Assembly: GCA_963725645.1 (NCBI GenBank)
Contig: CAVRZD010000006.1
Span: 1,860,001 to 1,924,000, forward strand
Source of the DNA: JALYZC01 sp963725645
GTDB lineage: Bacteria > Actinomycetota > Thermoleophilia > Solirubrobacterales > Solirubrobacteraceae
Length of the DNA stretch: 64,000 nt
Direction of reading: 5' to 3'
The notes beneath the pieces were generated by a model. It saw nothing but the letters and a program-made list of their open reading frames with translations. It was not told where the DNA came from and did no database searches. The stretch's first letter is position 1. Every line of letters starts with the position of its first letter. Below are positions 27,936 through 38,935 of the stretch, one piece after another. The position numbers and the translations under genes were made by a program.

Positions 27936-28883
27936 TCAACCCGTGTGGGCGCGGGGATGGGCCTCGAAGTAGGCGTCCTTGAGGCGTTCTGCCGACAGGT
28001 GCGTGTAGATCTGCGTCGTGGCGATGTCGGCGTGCCCGAGCATCTCCTGCACCGACCGCAGGTCGCAGCCGCCGGCCAGCAGGTGGGTGGCGAAGGTGTG
28101 GCGCAGCGTGTGCGGGCTCATCTTGCCGGCGAGGCCGGCGCCGGCGGCGTGGCGCTGGACGATCTTGTACAGGCCCTGCCGCGTCAGGCCCGTGCCGCGG
28201 GAATTGACGAACAGCTTCGTGTCCGCGCCGTTGCCGACGAGCCGGGGTCGCCCACGCTCGACGTAGGCGCGCACTGCGGAGACGGCCTCGCGGCCGACGG
28301 GCACGAGCCGCTCCTTGCTGCCCTTGCCGTGGGCGCGCAGGACGCCGTCGTCGAGGTCCACGTCGGCGACCTCGAGCCCGATGGCCTCCGACGCCCGCAG
28401 TCCGCACGCGTACATCAACTCGAGCAGGGCGCGATCGCGCAGGGCGCGCGGCTCGGTGCCGCGCGGCGCCTCGAGCAGGCGCTTGACCTCCGCGCGGGAG
28501 AGCACGTGCGGCAGCTTGTGGGCCCCGCGCGGCGCCCGCAGCTCCGCCGTCGGGTCGTGGTCGATGATCTCCTCGCGGCGCAGATGGCGGTAGAAGGACC
28601 GCAGGCAGGCGACCTTGCGCTGCACGGTCGCCGGCGCGACGGCCCTGCCCTTCCCGCGCTCGCCGGTGCCGAGCTGGGCGATGAACTCCGTCAGCTGGGT
28701 GTGCGTGACCTCGAGCGCCGAGTGCCCGTGCTCGTCGAGCCAGACGCCGAACTGCTGGAGGTCGGTGCGGTAGGCCTCGAGCGTGTTGCGCGACAGACCG
28801 CGCTCGAGCTCGAGGTAGGCGAGGAAGTCGAGCACCAGGTCGCTGAACGGGCGCGTGGAGGGATGCGGAGGAGCGGTGGCCAT
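27936..28883 (-). CDS. xerD: Site-specific tyrosine recombinase XerD
   Basis: 315 residues. The N-terminal core-binding domain reads FLAYLELERGLSRNTLEAYRTDL. Catalytic residues: Arg in ACGLRASEAIGLEVADVDL, Lys in GKGSKERLVPVG, HxxR in SPHTLRHTFATHLLAGG, His in EMLGHADIATTQIYTHLS, with the Tyr nucleophile in IYTH. It resolves chromosome dimers with XerC at dif. Its place next to nudix and pyrG matches the M. tuberculosis order (Rv1699-Rv1701), so this is the housekeeping enzyme, not an island integrase. Confidence 0.94.
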   Translation of the reverse strand: MATAPPHPSTRPFSDLVLDFLAYLELERGLSRNTLEAYRTDLQQFGVWLDEHGHSALEVTHTQLTEFIAQLGTGERGKGRAVAPATVQRKVACLRSFYRHLRREEIIDHDPTAELRAPRGAHKLPHVLSRAEVKRLLEAPRGTEPRALRDRALLELMYACGLRASEAIGLEVADVDLDDGVLRAHGKGSKERLVPVGREAVSAVRAYVERGRPRLVGNGADTKLFVNSRGTGLTRQGLYKIVQRHAAGAGLAGKMSPHTLRHTFATHLLAGGCDLRSVQEMLGHADIATTQIYTHLSAERLKDAYFEAHPRAHTG

Positions 28884-28937
28884 CGCCCCCCAACTTCGTC
28901 CCGGGGCGTCGCCCTCCTTGGCGGTGCAAGCCCGCGT

Positions 28938-29477
28938 TCAGCCGGCGCGGCCGCGGTCCCGCTCGCGGGCCAACCAGAGCAGCCCGATCAGGGACTTGGA
29001 GTCGTGGCAGTCCGCGATCGCCTCGTCGAGGCGCTCCAGCGGCCACGGCACGACCTCGATGCGCTCCTCCTCGTCGGCCGTGGCGTCGGCGTCGGAGAGA
29101 CCGGTGGCCGCGAACACGGTCACGCGCTCGTCGGTGAACCCGGGGCTCGTGTAGAAGCTCGCGATCTCGCGCCACTCCTCCGCCGCCTTGCCGATCTCCT
29201 CGGCGAGCTCGCGCTTGGCGGTTGCGAGCGGCGGCTCGCCCTCGACGTCGAGCTTGCCCGCCGGCACCTCGAGCAGCGCCTGCTCGCCCGCGGCCTCGCG
29301 CGGCTGACGCACGAGCCAGACGTGCTCGGCATCGTGGGCGACGACGCCGACCGCCCCCAAGTGCGCGATCACCTCGCGCTCGGCCTCCCCGCCGTCGTCG
29401 TGGCGGAAGCGGTCGATGCGCACCTCGAGGATGCGCCCCTTCCACGCGGTCTCGGAGCCGACCCGGTCGAAGCTCAT
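28938..29477 (-). CDS. Nudix hydrolase, ADP-ribose pyrophosphatase-like
   Basis: 179 residues. The Nudix box spans GKLDVEGEPPLATAKRELAE-EIG (Gx5Ex7REUxEExGU complete). The preceding VWLVRQPREAAGEQALLEVPAG and the FYTSPGFTDERVTVFAATGL segment are typical of ADP-ribose or ADP-sugar pyrophosphatases, which yield AMP and ribose 5-phosphate. The ATG at 29477 overlaps the DUF3866 stop (ATGA). Counterpart of Rv1700 by position. Confidence 0.9.
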   Translation of the reverse strand: MSFDRVGSETAWKGRILEVRIDRFRHDDGGEAEREVIAHLGAVGVVAHDAEHVWLVRQPREAAGEQALLEVPAGKLDVEGEPPLATAKRELAEEIGKAAEEWREIASFYTSPGFTDERVTVFAATGLSDADATADEEERIEVVPWPLERLDEAIADCHDSKSLIGLLWLARERDRGRAG

Positions 29478-30490
29478 GCCTGGCCGACCATCCCGGCGAG
29501 GACGTGGCCGCCGGCGAGCGCGGCGGCGAAGAACAGCAGGTCGTCGTCCAACCCGCGCCCCATCGTGGTCGCGGGCAGGCCGCTGGCGCGGTAGCCGTCG
29601 AGGTCGGCCGGTGCGCGGCGCCAGTCATGGCGCTCATCGCCCTCGCCGTGCTCCTCCCAGCCCTCCGGCGCGGCGACCACCACGGGCTCGAGCAGCAGGG
29701 AGAGCACCGTCCCCGCGTGATGGGACAGGCCGCGGTGCCGCGCGCGGTCGTCGCCCGAGGACATGCGGGGAACGACGAGCGTGGGCGCGCCCAGCGCCAG
29801 CGCGGCGTGGACCGTGTCGAGCGCCGTCATCCCGCCGTGCCCCAGCCGCGACCCGGATCCGAGGATGCCCGGCCCCGGGCCGCACACCACGGCGTCCCAG
29901 CCCAGGTCGTGCGCGGCGTGGTGGATCGCGCCCGGGGTCGAGATCGCCTCGCCGTCGCCCCCGTACGCGGCGCCCGCGGTCAGGTGCCCGTCGATCAGCC
30001 CGCGCGCCTTGAGCTCGCCCACCGTCTCCGACAGCCCGCCGGGCAGGGCGCCGCCCACGGTCTGCACGTAGCCCAGCTTCGCGTGGGGCGCGGCCTGCGC
30101 GAACGCCCACGCGGCCGGGGCGAGCTGTCCGTGGAGGAAGAACACGCCGACCGCGGCGGGGACCGGGAGCGTCAGGGCGTCGCGCTCGACCGGCAGCACC
30201 GCGTGCTGCAGGCTCGTGTAGTTGAGCTTCATCACGTGCGCGCCGGGCACGCCGGCGCCGCCCAGGCCCCGAGACAGATTGACGTGCACCACGTCGAAGC
30301 CGCCGGAGCCGAGGCCGAGGTCGCGCGCGGCGACATTCACGACCACCTCGTCGCCGGCCTCGGCCGCGCCGACCAGAGCGGTGTCGGCCACCGCCGGGCG
30401 CCGCTCACCCGCGACCTCGACGTCCAGCCGCTGCACCGAGCCGATGGGATCGCGCGCGTCGACGACGATGCCCCGCCGCAGGCTCAGCAC
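29474..30490 (-). CDS. DUF3866 family protein
   Basis: 338 residues from GTG 30490. No catalytic motif is known. Conserved-looking parts are HVMKLNYTSLQHAVLPVE, the Gly-rich GYVQTVGGALPGGLSETVGEL, DAVVCGPGPGILGSGSRLGHGGMTALDT and VVPRMSSGDDRARHRGLSHH. The last two resemble nucleotide- or substrate-binding loops. It is cytoplasmic. It overlaps the peptidase gene by 7 nt and the nudix gene by 4 nt, so it belongs to the pyrG-xerD operon. Function unknown; the DUF assignment is from recognition of these motifs. Confidence 0.75.
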   Translation of the reverse strand: MLSLRRGIVVDARDPIGSVQRLDVEVAGERRPAVADTALVGAAEAGDEVVVNVAARDLGLGSGGFDVVHVNLSRGLGGAGVPGAHVMKLNYTSLQHAVLPVERDALTLPVPAAVGVFFLHGQLAPAAWAFAQAAPHAKLGYVQTVGGALPGGLSETVGELKARGLIDGHLTAGAAYGGDGEAISTPGAIHHAAHDLGWDAVVCGPGPGILGSGSRLGHGGMTALDTVHAALALGAPTLVVPRMSSGDDRARHRGLSHHAGTVLSLLLEPVVVAAPEGWEEHGEGDERHDWRRAPADLDGYRASGLPATTMGRGLDDDLLFFAAALAGGHVLAGMVGQA

Positions 30491-31589
30491 CGCGCCGCCG
30501 CCTCGTCGAGGAGCGCGAGCGTCACGTCGAGCATCCCCTCCAGCGCGGCGACGCTCACCCGCTCGCCGGGCTCGTGGTTGCGCTCGGTGCCGTTGGCGAG
30601 GTTCACGCACGGAAACCCGGCGGCGTTGAACGCGTTCGCGTCCGACCCCCCGCCCGTGACGATGTGGCGGGGCTCGTACCCACCCGCTCGCAGCGCCGCC
30701 TCGGCGACGGCGACCGCCGGCGCCGTCGGCCGGACGCGGTAGGCCGGCCACAGCCGCTGGACCGCGACGTCGACGTCGCATTCGAACGCGTTCGCCCCGT
30801 CGTGGACGTGGTCCACCATCTCCGCCACGACCGCCTCGGCCTTCGCGCTGTCCAGCGAACGTGCCTCCGCCTCGATGCGGGCGTGCTCGGGCACGACGTT
30901 GGTCGACTCGCCGCCACCGGCGATGCGACCGACGTTGGCCGTCGTCTCCTCGTCGAGACGTCCGAGCCGCATCGCGGCCACGGCGGCGGCGGCGGCCGCG
31001 ATTGCGCTGCGGCCCTGCTCGGGGCGGATGCCGGCGTGCGCGGCGGCTCCGCGGAAGTCGACCTCCAGGCGGTAGTAGGTCGGCGCGGCCAGCACGATCT
31101 CCCCGATCGGCGTCGCGTGGTCGAACACGTAGCCGAACGGGCTGCGCAGCCTGTCCAGGTCGAAGGCCTGGGCGCCCACCAGCCCGACCTCCTCGGACAC
31201 GGTGAACAGCAGCTCGACGCCGATCGGCGGCGGCGCGGCCGCGGCGCGGTGGGCGATCGCCAGCAGCATCGCCACGGCCGCCTTGTTGTCGGCGCCGAGG
31301 ATGCCGTCGTTGGCGTTCTCCCACCCGTCGTCGACCAGCACCGGCTCGACCGGCGCCGCGAGCTTGACGGTGTCCAGATGGGCGCAGAGCAGCACGGCGG
31401 CGTCACCGGGGCCGGCGATGCGCGTGAACACGTTGCCGGCGTCGTCGCCCTCGGCCCCGAGCCCGAGGCCCTCGAGCTCCGCGCGCACGCGGGCGGCGCA
31501 GTCCGTCTCGTGACCGGACGGGCTCTCGATCCGGCACAGCTCGACGAACAGGTCGTTGAGTCGCCGGCGGTCGGGCTCGTCGGCCCGCA

Positions 31590-31590
<1 letters not shown>
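30484..31590 (-). CDS. M20-family metallopeptidase (peptidase T-like)
   Basis: 368 residues. Zinc ligands and catalytic acids are visible: LLCAHLDTVK (His, Asp), NDGILGADNKAAVAML (Asp), FTVSEEVGLVGAQ (Glu pair), FGYVFDHATPIG, and the late GTERNHEPGERV (His). A lid/dimerisation domain lies between (~180-290). Likely an aminotripeptidase or deacylase of small peptides. GTG 31590 sits in a TAGTG overlap with the pyrG stop. The open frame continues upstream through pyrG in another phase but is not coding there. Confidence 0.9.
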
Positions 31591-33255
<1,665 letters not shown>

Positions 33256-33263
<8 letters not shown>

Positions 33264-34098
33264 GCGTCGGTCTGCCGAGCCAGTCTAGCCGTCGCAGGAG
33301 CGGAACTCGCTCGATGAGCTTCGAAATCGATCGGAACTCCCCATACACCGTGATTCCGAGAATGACGGCGAGCGCAATCGCCTGGCCGGTCGGGGGCCAC
33401 GAGAGCACGATCCACAGTCCGGCAAGCGCCCCGATGAGGTTGGAGCCGGTGTCGCCGAGCAGCGCGCGCTCGCGCAGGTCGTACCAGCCGATCACCAGCA
33501 CGGGCCCGACGAACAGGCCGAGCGCGGCCAGCGGCCTGAGCGACCAGGCGCCGACGGTCGCGGCGAGGCCGAACAGCACGAAGACCTTGCATGTGCGCCC
33601 GGGCCTGAGGTCGAGCAGGTTGAAGAGGTTGGTCGAGAGGACCAGGACCGCGGTGGCCAGGAGCCAGCGCCAGTCGCTGTGGAAGCGGTCCGACAGCGCG
33701 AACAGCGCAAAGCCGAGGGAGCCGGCGGCCTTGAGCACCCCCGTGCTGACCCCGCCGCCGAGCATGGCGGCCCCATGGCCGCGCCAGCCGCGATGCCCCT
33801 CATGGCCGAGCACGTCGTCGAGCAGCCCGAGGAAGGCGACGCCGAGCGCGTAGAACATCACCAGCCCGAGCTCGGGGCGAAACACGGACTCGTCGAAGAT
33901 GTGCTCGACCAGCGTGCACGGGATCAGCGCGAGCGCCGCGGCCGCGACGATGATCGTGCCCGCCGGGTAGGGCAGGCGCACGCCACGGTAGTTCTCGTGC
34001 GTGAGCTCACCGTGCGCGAGCGCGCGCAGCGCCGCCGGTGCGATGACGACGGCGGCGAGGAGGGCGAGCGCGAGCGGGAGGAACTGCAGGGCCGACAC
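33256..34098 (-). CDS. MraY/WecA-like membrane glycosyl-1-phosphate transferase homologue
   Basis: 280 residues from GTG 34098 with about 8-9 hydrophobic segments. Family signatures: GLVMFYALGVAFLGLLDDVLG (DD motif), STNLFNLLDLRPGRTCKV (N-x3-D-x-RPGR in place of MraY's NxxNLxDG) and RALLGDTGSNLIGALAG (GDxGSN). Probably a polyisoprenyl-phosphate sugar-phosphate transferase for a wall or lipid carrier. At 280 residues it is shorter than true MraY. It is inserted between mctB and pyrG, where M. tuberculosis has no such gene. Confidence 0.8.
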
Positions 34099-34138
34099 GG
34101 CTGGACCCTAGCGAGGGGGACGGATATGCGGCCCCGGC

Positions 34139-35011
34139 CTACCCGGTGCCGGCGCCGCTGGCCGCCTTCGGCAGCAGCGCCTGGGCGGTGGGCTTCGTGC
34201 CGTACGCGCCGCTCGCGCCGGCCAGTGCGAACACCAGCGACACCTTGCCGGCGAGCTGGTTGAGGTTGTCGACGCTGGAGAGGTTGTGGCCGCGGTACCA
34301 GGGCACCTGCGACGGGCTGGTGCTCGTGGTCTCGGTCCCCACCAGTGGGTCGTTGCCGAGGTTCAGCCCCTGTGTGAGCCCGTTCTCGAACGCCCGGTTG
34401 ACCCTCGCCTCGTCGGCGGTCAGGTTCGTCGGCTCGCTGCGCACGACGATGACCGAGTCCAGCCCGTTGTAGGCGCCGCTCGACGTCGTGAACACGACGC
34501 GGCGCGTGCGCTTGAGCAGCGGGCCGCCGGCGATCAGGGACGCGCCGAAGCGCCGCCCGAAGCGCGTGATTGCGCGCGGGTCGGTGGCGAGCGGGTGCCC
34601 GCGCACGCCGCTGTCGCGCGAGGAGACCCGGTCGAGGTCGGGTGGCTGCGGGATGACCGCCTCGAGCACCAGCCGCCCCCCGGTGTCCTTGAGCGAGTCG
34701 CGCACGAGCGAGATCTGGCGATCGGACAGCTTCCCCAGCGCCAGCAGCCCGACGCGCTGGCCGGTCAGGCGCCCCTGGACGACGAGCGGGTAGAGGTCGC
34801 GTTCCAGCCGGACGTGCTCGGCGACCTGAGCGGAGAGGGAGTCCGCCTTGCGGCTGGCGTTGCGGAAGTCGTTGCGCAGCGACTTCTCGATGTCGCTGCG
34901 CGCGCTCGAGATCAGGCCCTTGTCCCCGATCGCGATCCCGAGCAGGATCCCGATCACCAGCGCCATGAAGACGGCGACGAGCGAGAGTGCGTGGTACCGG
35001 AAGTCGAACAT
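34139..35011 (-). CDS. MctB-like (copper transporter family) membrane protein
   Basis: 290 residues: FRYHALSLVAVFMALVIGILLGIAIG forms one N-terminal membrane span, then a coiled-coil-like stretch (ARSDIEKSLRNDFRNASRKAD), and a large external alpha/beta domain (GQRVGLLALGKLSDRQISLV, GASLIAGGPLLKRTRR, LVFALAGASGAYGTKPT). This is the layout of mycobacterial MctB (Rv1698). That protein has been linked to copper tolerance, though other roles have been proposed. It is next to steA, as in mycobacteria. Confidence 0.82.
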   Translation of the reverse strand: MFDFRYHALSLVAVFMALVIGILLGIAIGDKGLISSARSDIEKSLRNDFRNASRKADSLSAQVAEHVRLERDLYPLVVQGRLTGQRVGLLALGKLSDRQISLVRDSLKDTGGRLVLEAVIPQPPDLDRVSSRDSGVRGHPLATDPRAITRFGRRFGASLIAGGPLLKRTRRVVFTTSSGAYNGLDSVIVVRSEPTNLTADEARVNRAFENGLTQGLNLGNDPLVGTETTSTSPSQVPWYRGHNLSSVDNLNQLAGKVSLVFALAGASGAYGTKPTAQALLPKAASGAGTG

Positions 35012-35032
35012 CGAGCGGCGGTGTGTGCCGCG

Positions 35033-36211
35033 CTACGGGTTGAGGCCCAGGAGGATCTGGATCTTCAACCAGAGTAGATCGAGCAGGTCGTGCAAAGCCG
35101 GGATGCTCCACATCAGCACGATGAGCATCACCAGGCCGGCGCCGAGCACCAGCAGCAGCGGCGCCCCGCCCGGGCGCGGCTGGTAGAGCCGGCTCACGCC
35201 CTTGGCGTCGACAAGGATCTCCCCGATCCGCAACCGGGTGAGGAACGTCGAGGACATTCCCCGCCGGTTCTTATCGAGGAACTCGACGAGGTTGAAGTGG
35301 GAGCCGACGGACACGATCAGGGCCGCCGACTTCTCGGCGGCGATCAGCATGGCGACGTCCTGGCTGGTGCCGGGCGCCGGCACCAGCTTGTAGGGGAGGC
35401 CGAGCGATTCGAGGTGCTCACGGCCCGGTGCGCGGCCGTCCGAGTAGGCATGGACCACGAGCTCGGCGCCGCAGCGCAGCGTCCCCTCGGTGGCCGAGTC
35501 CATGTCGCCGACGATCATGTGCGGCTTGAAGCCCTCCTCGACCAGCGCGTCGGCCCCGCCGTCCACGCCGATCAGCACCGGCTTGACGTCGCGGATGTAG
35601 GGCCGCAGAGCCTTGATGTCGCGCTTGTGGTCCACCCCGCGGACGACGACGAGGCAGGGCCGGTCGCGAAACTCCGTGGCGAACTGCGGCAGGTCGAGCT
35701 TGCCGGAGAGCAGCTCGCGCTCGGCGACCATGTGCTCGACGGTGTTGTGCGCGAAGGACTCGAGCGCCTCCCCGATCTCCCTCCGGCGCTGGTCGTTGAG
35801 CGCCTGGACGGTGGCCGGGTCCTGCGCCTCGCCGCGCGCGACGACATCGCCGTTGCGGCGGATCTCGCCGCCGTGGATCACGATCGTGTCGCCGTCGGCC
35901 AGCTCGGAGAACAGCGGCGCGCCGGGCACGTCCACGAGCAGCACGCCGGCCTGCACCAGCAGCAGCGGCCCTGCGTTGGGGTAACGGCCCGAGGACGACG
36001 GCGCGGTGTTCACCACCGCCTCGATCCCGCAGGCGATCAGGTCCTCGGCCGAGACGCGATCGAGGTCGGTGTGGTCGAGGATCGCGATGTCGCCACGTCG
36101 CAGGCGCTTGACGAGGTGCTTGGTCCGCTTGCCCAGGCGGGCGATCCCCCGGACCTCCCGCGGCCGGGTCTCCGTCGCGGCAGGGCGAGGTTTCGTCCTG
36201 GAGACGGCCAC
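35033..36211 (-). CDS. steA: SteA-like protein (putative cytokinetic ring factor)
   Basis: 392 residues from GTG 36211. The N-terminal part reads GIARLGKRTKHLVKRLRRGD then IAILDHTDLDRVSAEDLIAC. The middle resembles the thiamin-pyrophosphokinase fold (PVLIGVDGGADALVEEGFKP, MIVGDMDSATEGTLRCGAEL). One C-terminal membrane span (PLLLVLGAGLVMLIVLMWSI) follows. The corynebacterial homologue works with SteB in cell separation (family knowledge). Its position between recN and mctB equals Rv1697. Confidence 0.85.
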   Translation of the reverse strand: MAVSRTKPRPAATETRPREVRGIARLGKRTKHLVKRLRRGDIAILDHTDLDRVSAEDLIACGIEAVVNTAPSSSGRYPNAGPLLLVQAGVLLVDVPGAPLFSELADGDTIVIHGGEIRRNGDVVARGEAQDPATVQALNDQRRREIGEALESFAHNTVEHMVAERELLSGKLDLPQFATEFRDRPCLVVVRGVDHKRDIKALRPYIRDVKPVLIGVDGGADALVEEGFKPHMIVGDMDSATEGTLRCGAELVVHAYSDGRAPGREHLESLGLPYKLVPAPGTSQDVAMLIAAEKSAALIVSVGSHFNLVEFLDKNRRGMSSTFLTRLRIGEILVDAKGVSRLYQPRPGGAPLLLVLGAGLVMLIVLMWSIPALHDLLDLLWLKIQILLGLNP

Positions 36212-36288
36212 CGACGCAGTCTACGGCCCATCCCGCACGGGTGCGACCCGGAGCGGACGGCTGCACGCGGGCGTGCGAGCGACGGTGC

Positions 36289-37967
36289 CTACGCCGCCGC
36301 GAGCAGCTCGCGGGCGTGGCGGCGGGCGCCGAGGTCGGCGTCGTCGGCGCCCAGCATCCGCACCAGCTCGCCCTCCAGGTCGTCGCGCTCCAGCCGGCGG
36401 ACCTCGGCGCGGGCGGGGCGGGCCGACGCGTCCTTGGCAATCGTGAAGTGCCGGTCCGCGAGCGCGGCGACCTGCGGCAGGTGGGTGATGCAGAGCACCT
36501 GGCGATGCTCCCCGAGCGCGCGCAGGCGCTCGGCGACGGTGCGCGCGGTCTGGCCGCCGACGCCCGCGTCGATCTCGTCGAACACGAGCAGCCCGGGGCC
36601 ATCGCCCCCGCCGCGGTCGGCCGCCACACCGGTGAGCGCGAGCATGACCCGCGAGAGCTCGCCCCCGGAGGCGGTGTCGCGCAACGGGCCGTCCGGCACG
36701 CCGGGGTTGGGCGCGATGCGGAACTCGACCGCCTCGTCGCCGGCGGGCCCGCGGGTCTCGCGCGGCGCCAGCACCACCTCGAAGCTCGCGCCCTCCATGG
36801 CCAGCTCGGCCAGCCGCTCGCGGACCGCCCCCGCCAGCCGCGGTGCGGCGGCCCGGCGAGCGCCGGTCAGCTCCCCGGCCAGCGCGTCCTGCTCGGCGCG
36901 GCCCTCGCGCGAGGCGCGCGCTCACGTCCTCGATCGCGACCTCCGCGCCCGCCAGCTCGTCGCGCCGGGCGCGGCAGCGCTCGGCGTGCGCGAGCACCGC
37001 GGCGACGCTGCCGCCGTGCTTGCGCTTGAGCCGGTCCACCGCCTCCAAGCGCTCCTCGACCTCGTCGAGTCGGCCCGGCGACGCCTCGACCGCCTGCTCG
37101 TAGCGGCGCAGCTCGGCCGCGAGGTCGTCGCCCTCCAATCGCAGCGCCCGGGCCCGCTCCGCCAGGGCGTCGAGCTCCGTGTCCACGCCCTCGAGCGCGC
37201 CGAGCGCCCGTTCGGCCGCGGCCAGCAGGGACGCGACCCCGCTCTCGTCGCCCGCCTCCGGCGCCAGCGCCTCGGCGCCGGCCGACGCCGCGCCGCGCAG
37301 CCCCTCGAGGTGGCGCAGGCGCTCGCGCTCGGCGCGCAGCTCCGCCTCCTCCGTGTCGTTCGGTGCGGCCGCCTCGATCTCGGAGAGCTCGAACTCGAGC
37401 AGGTCCAGCTCGCGCTCGCGCGCGCCCGCCAGCTCGCGCAGCGACTCCAGCTCGGCCCCCAGCTGGCGCACGATCGCGTGGGCGACCGCGTGCCGGGCGC
37501 GGCGCCGCGCCTGCTCGGCGCCGCAGTAGGCGTCGAGCACCTCGAGCTGCGCCGACGCCAGCGTCAGCTTGCGGTGCTCGTGCTGGCCGTAGAAGGCGAG
37601 CAGCTCGCCGCCGAGGTCGCGCAGGTCGGCCGCGCTGGCGGAGCGGCCGTTGAGATACGCGCGGGTGCGCCCCTCGGCGCTGACGCGGCGCGCCAGCACG
37701 ACCTCCTCCGCGCCCTCCGGCAGGCGCTCCGCGAGCCGCGTCGCGCAGGGCGTCGGGGAGCTCGAAGGCGCCCTCGACGTAGGCCTCGGCCGCGCCGGGC
37801 CGCACGATGCCGCTGCGCGCGCGCCCGCCCAGCAGCAGGTCGAGCGCGTGCGCGAGCACGGTCTTGCCAGCGCCGGTCTCGCCCGTGAGCACGTTGAGCC
37901 GGGGGCCGAGGAGCAGCTCGGCCCGCTCGATCAGCAGCAGGTTCTCGACGCGCAGCTCCGTCAGCAT
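36289..37967 (-). pseudogene. recN: DNA repair protein RecN, two frameshifts
   Basis: Three frames together give a full RecN. From ATG 37967: LRVENLLLIERAELLLGP and Walker A LTGETGAGKT. After an extra base at 37729-37730 the coiled-coil part follows (AEGRTRAYLNGRSASAADL, FYGQHEHRKL). After loss of a GC pair near 36920 comes the C-terminal ATPase half (TASGGELSRVMLALTGVAA, LLVFDEIDAGVGGQTA, VLCITHLPQVAALADRH). The two corrections give exactly 560 codons, normal length. All key motifs survive, so sequencing errors in GC runs are at least as likely as true inactivation. Confidence 0.9.
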
Positions 37968-38071
37968 GCGCGACGGTGTACCAGCGGCGCCCGACGGAGC
38001 GGGCGGCTTCCTGCGCTCCGTGCGAGATTTGGTGGAGAACGACGCGCGAGCGGGCGCAAGCACCCGCTCGT

Positions 38072-38935
38072 CTACGAGGCGAGCCGCCCGAACTTCTCGC
38101 GCAGGCGGTGGTAGAACGACGCGCCCGGGATCTGCGCCAGCGTCCCGCAGCCGTCGCGGAACATCACCCGCAGCGACTCGCCCGCCGCCAGCTCGCAGAC
38201 CGGGCGGCCGTCGACCGTCACGTCGATCGGCTCGTCGCGCGAGCGGTTGCTCACCGACAGCGTGTCCTGGGGCGCGACGACGAGCGCCCGCGCGGTGAGC
38301 GAGTGCGGCGCGATGAAGGACACCACGTAGCCCTCCACGCCCCAGGCCATCACGGGGCCGCCGTTGGCGAGGTTGTAGCCGGTGGACCCGGCGGGCGTGG
38401 AGACGACGATGCCGTCGGAGCGCACGCGGCCGATCTCCTCGTCGCCGACCGCGTAGGAGAGGTCGGCGACGCGCAGGCCGGGCTTGCGGTGGAAGGACAC
38501 GTCGTTGATCGCGGTCCAGCCCGCGTCCTCCTGCCCTTCGACGATGATGGCGGGGAGCTCCATGACCTCGAAGTTCCCGGCCAGCGCGCGGCGAAAGGCG
38601 TCGGGGACCTCGTCGGGCTCGACCGTGGCGAGGAAGCCGACCTCGCCGTAGTTGACCGCGAAGACCGGCGTGCCCGTGCCGAGGTAGGTGCGCAGCGCCT
38701 GGAGGATCGTGCCGTCTCCGCCGAGCACGAGCGAGAGGTCGGCCGGGCAGCCGACGGGAGCGTGCAGGGTCAGCCCGACCCCCTCGTGCAGCTCGTGCTT
38801 CCGCGTCTCCTCGTCGGAGAAGCACAGCTCCACGCCGGCCTCGGCCGCCGCCTTGCGCAGCTCCGCCAGGGCGGCCGCGATGTCGTCGGGCCGGCGGTGC
38901 GTGATGACGTTCACGCTGCGCACGGGACGGTTCAC
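38072..38935 (-). CDS. nadK: NAD kinase
   Basis: 287 residues from GTG 38935, which overlaps the tlyA stop as GTGA. Motifs: LSLVLGGDGTILQALRTYLG (GGDGT, ATP site), VNYGEVGFLATVEPDE, AINDVSFHRKPG (NE/ND motif) and GIVVSTPAGSTGYNLANGGPV. It phosphorylates NAD to NADP. It is the second gene of tlyA-nadK-recN, as in M. tuberculosis (Rv1694-1696). The 104-bp gap to recN holds nothing recognisable. Confidence 0.96.
   Translation of the reverse strand: MNRPVRSVNVITHRRPDDIAAALAELRKAAAEAGVELCFSDEETRKHELHEGVGLTLHAPVGCPADLSLVLGGDGTILQALRTYLGTGTPVFAVNYGEVGFLATVEPDEVPDAFRRALAGNFEVMELPAIIVEGQEDAGWTAINDVSFHRKPGLRVADLSYAVGDEEIGRVRSDGIVVSTPAGSTGYNLANGGPVMAWGVEGYVVSFIAPHSLTARALVVAPQDTLSVSNRSRDEPIDVTVDGRPVCELAAGESLRVMFRDGCGTLAQIPGASFYHRLREKFGRLAS

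Noticed and set aside
27936..28883. XerD as the integrase of the nearby IS island
   Set aside because: It lies outside the island, in an operon order conserved in mycobacteria, and has housekeeping XerD features.
26188..29637. 1149-codon frame ending in phosphopentomutase, as a possible giant fusion
   Set aside because: Only the last 383 codons are protein-like; the upstream part is out of frame with lipoprotein, xerD and nudix genes that have their own starts and overlaps.
36289..37967. Programmed frameshifting in recN
   Set aside because: Two changes of opposite kind in GC runs with no slippery-site logic; RecN is not known to be frameshifted. Indel or sequencing error fits better.
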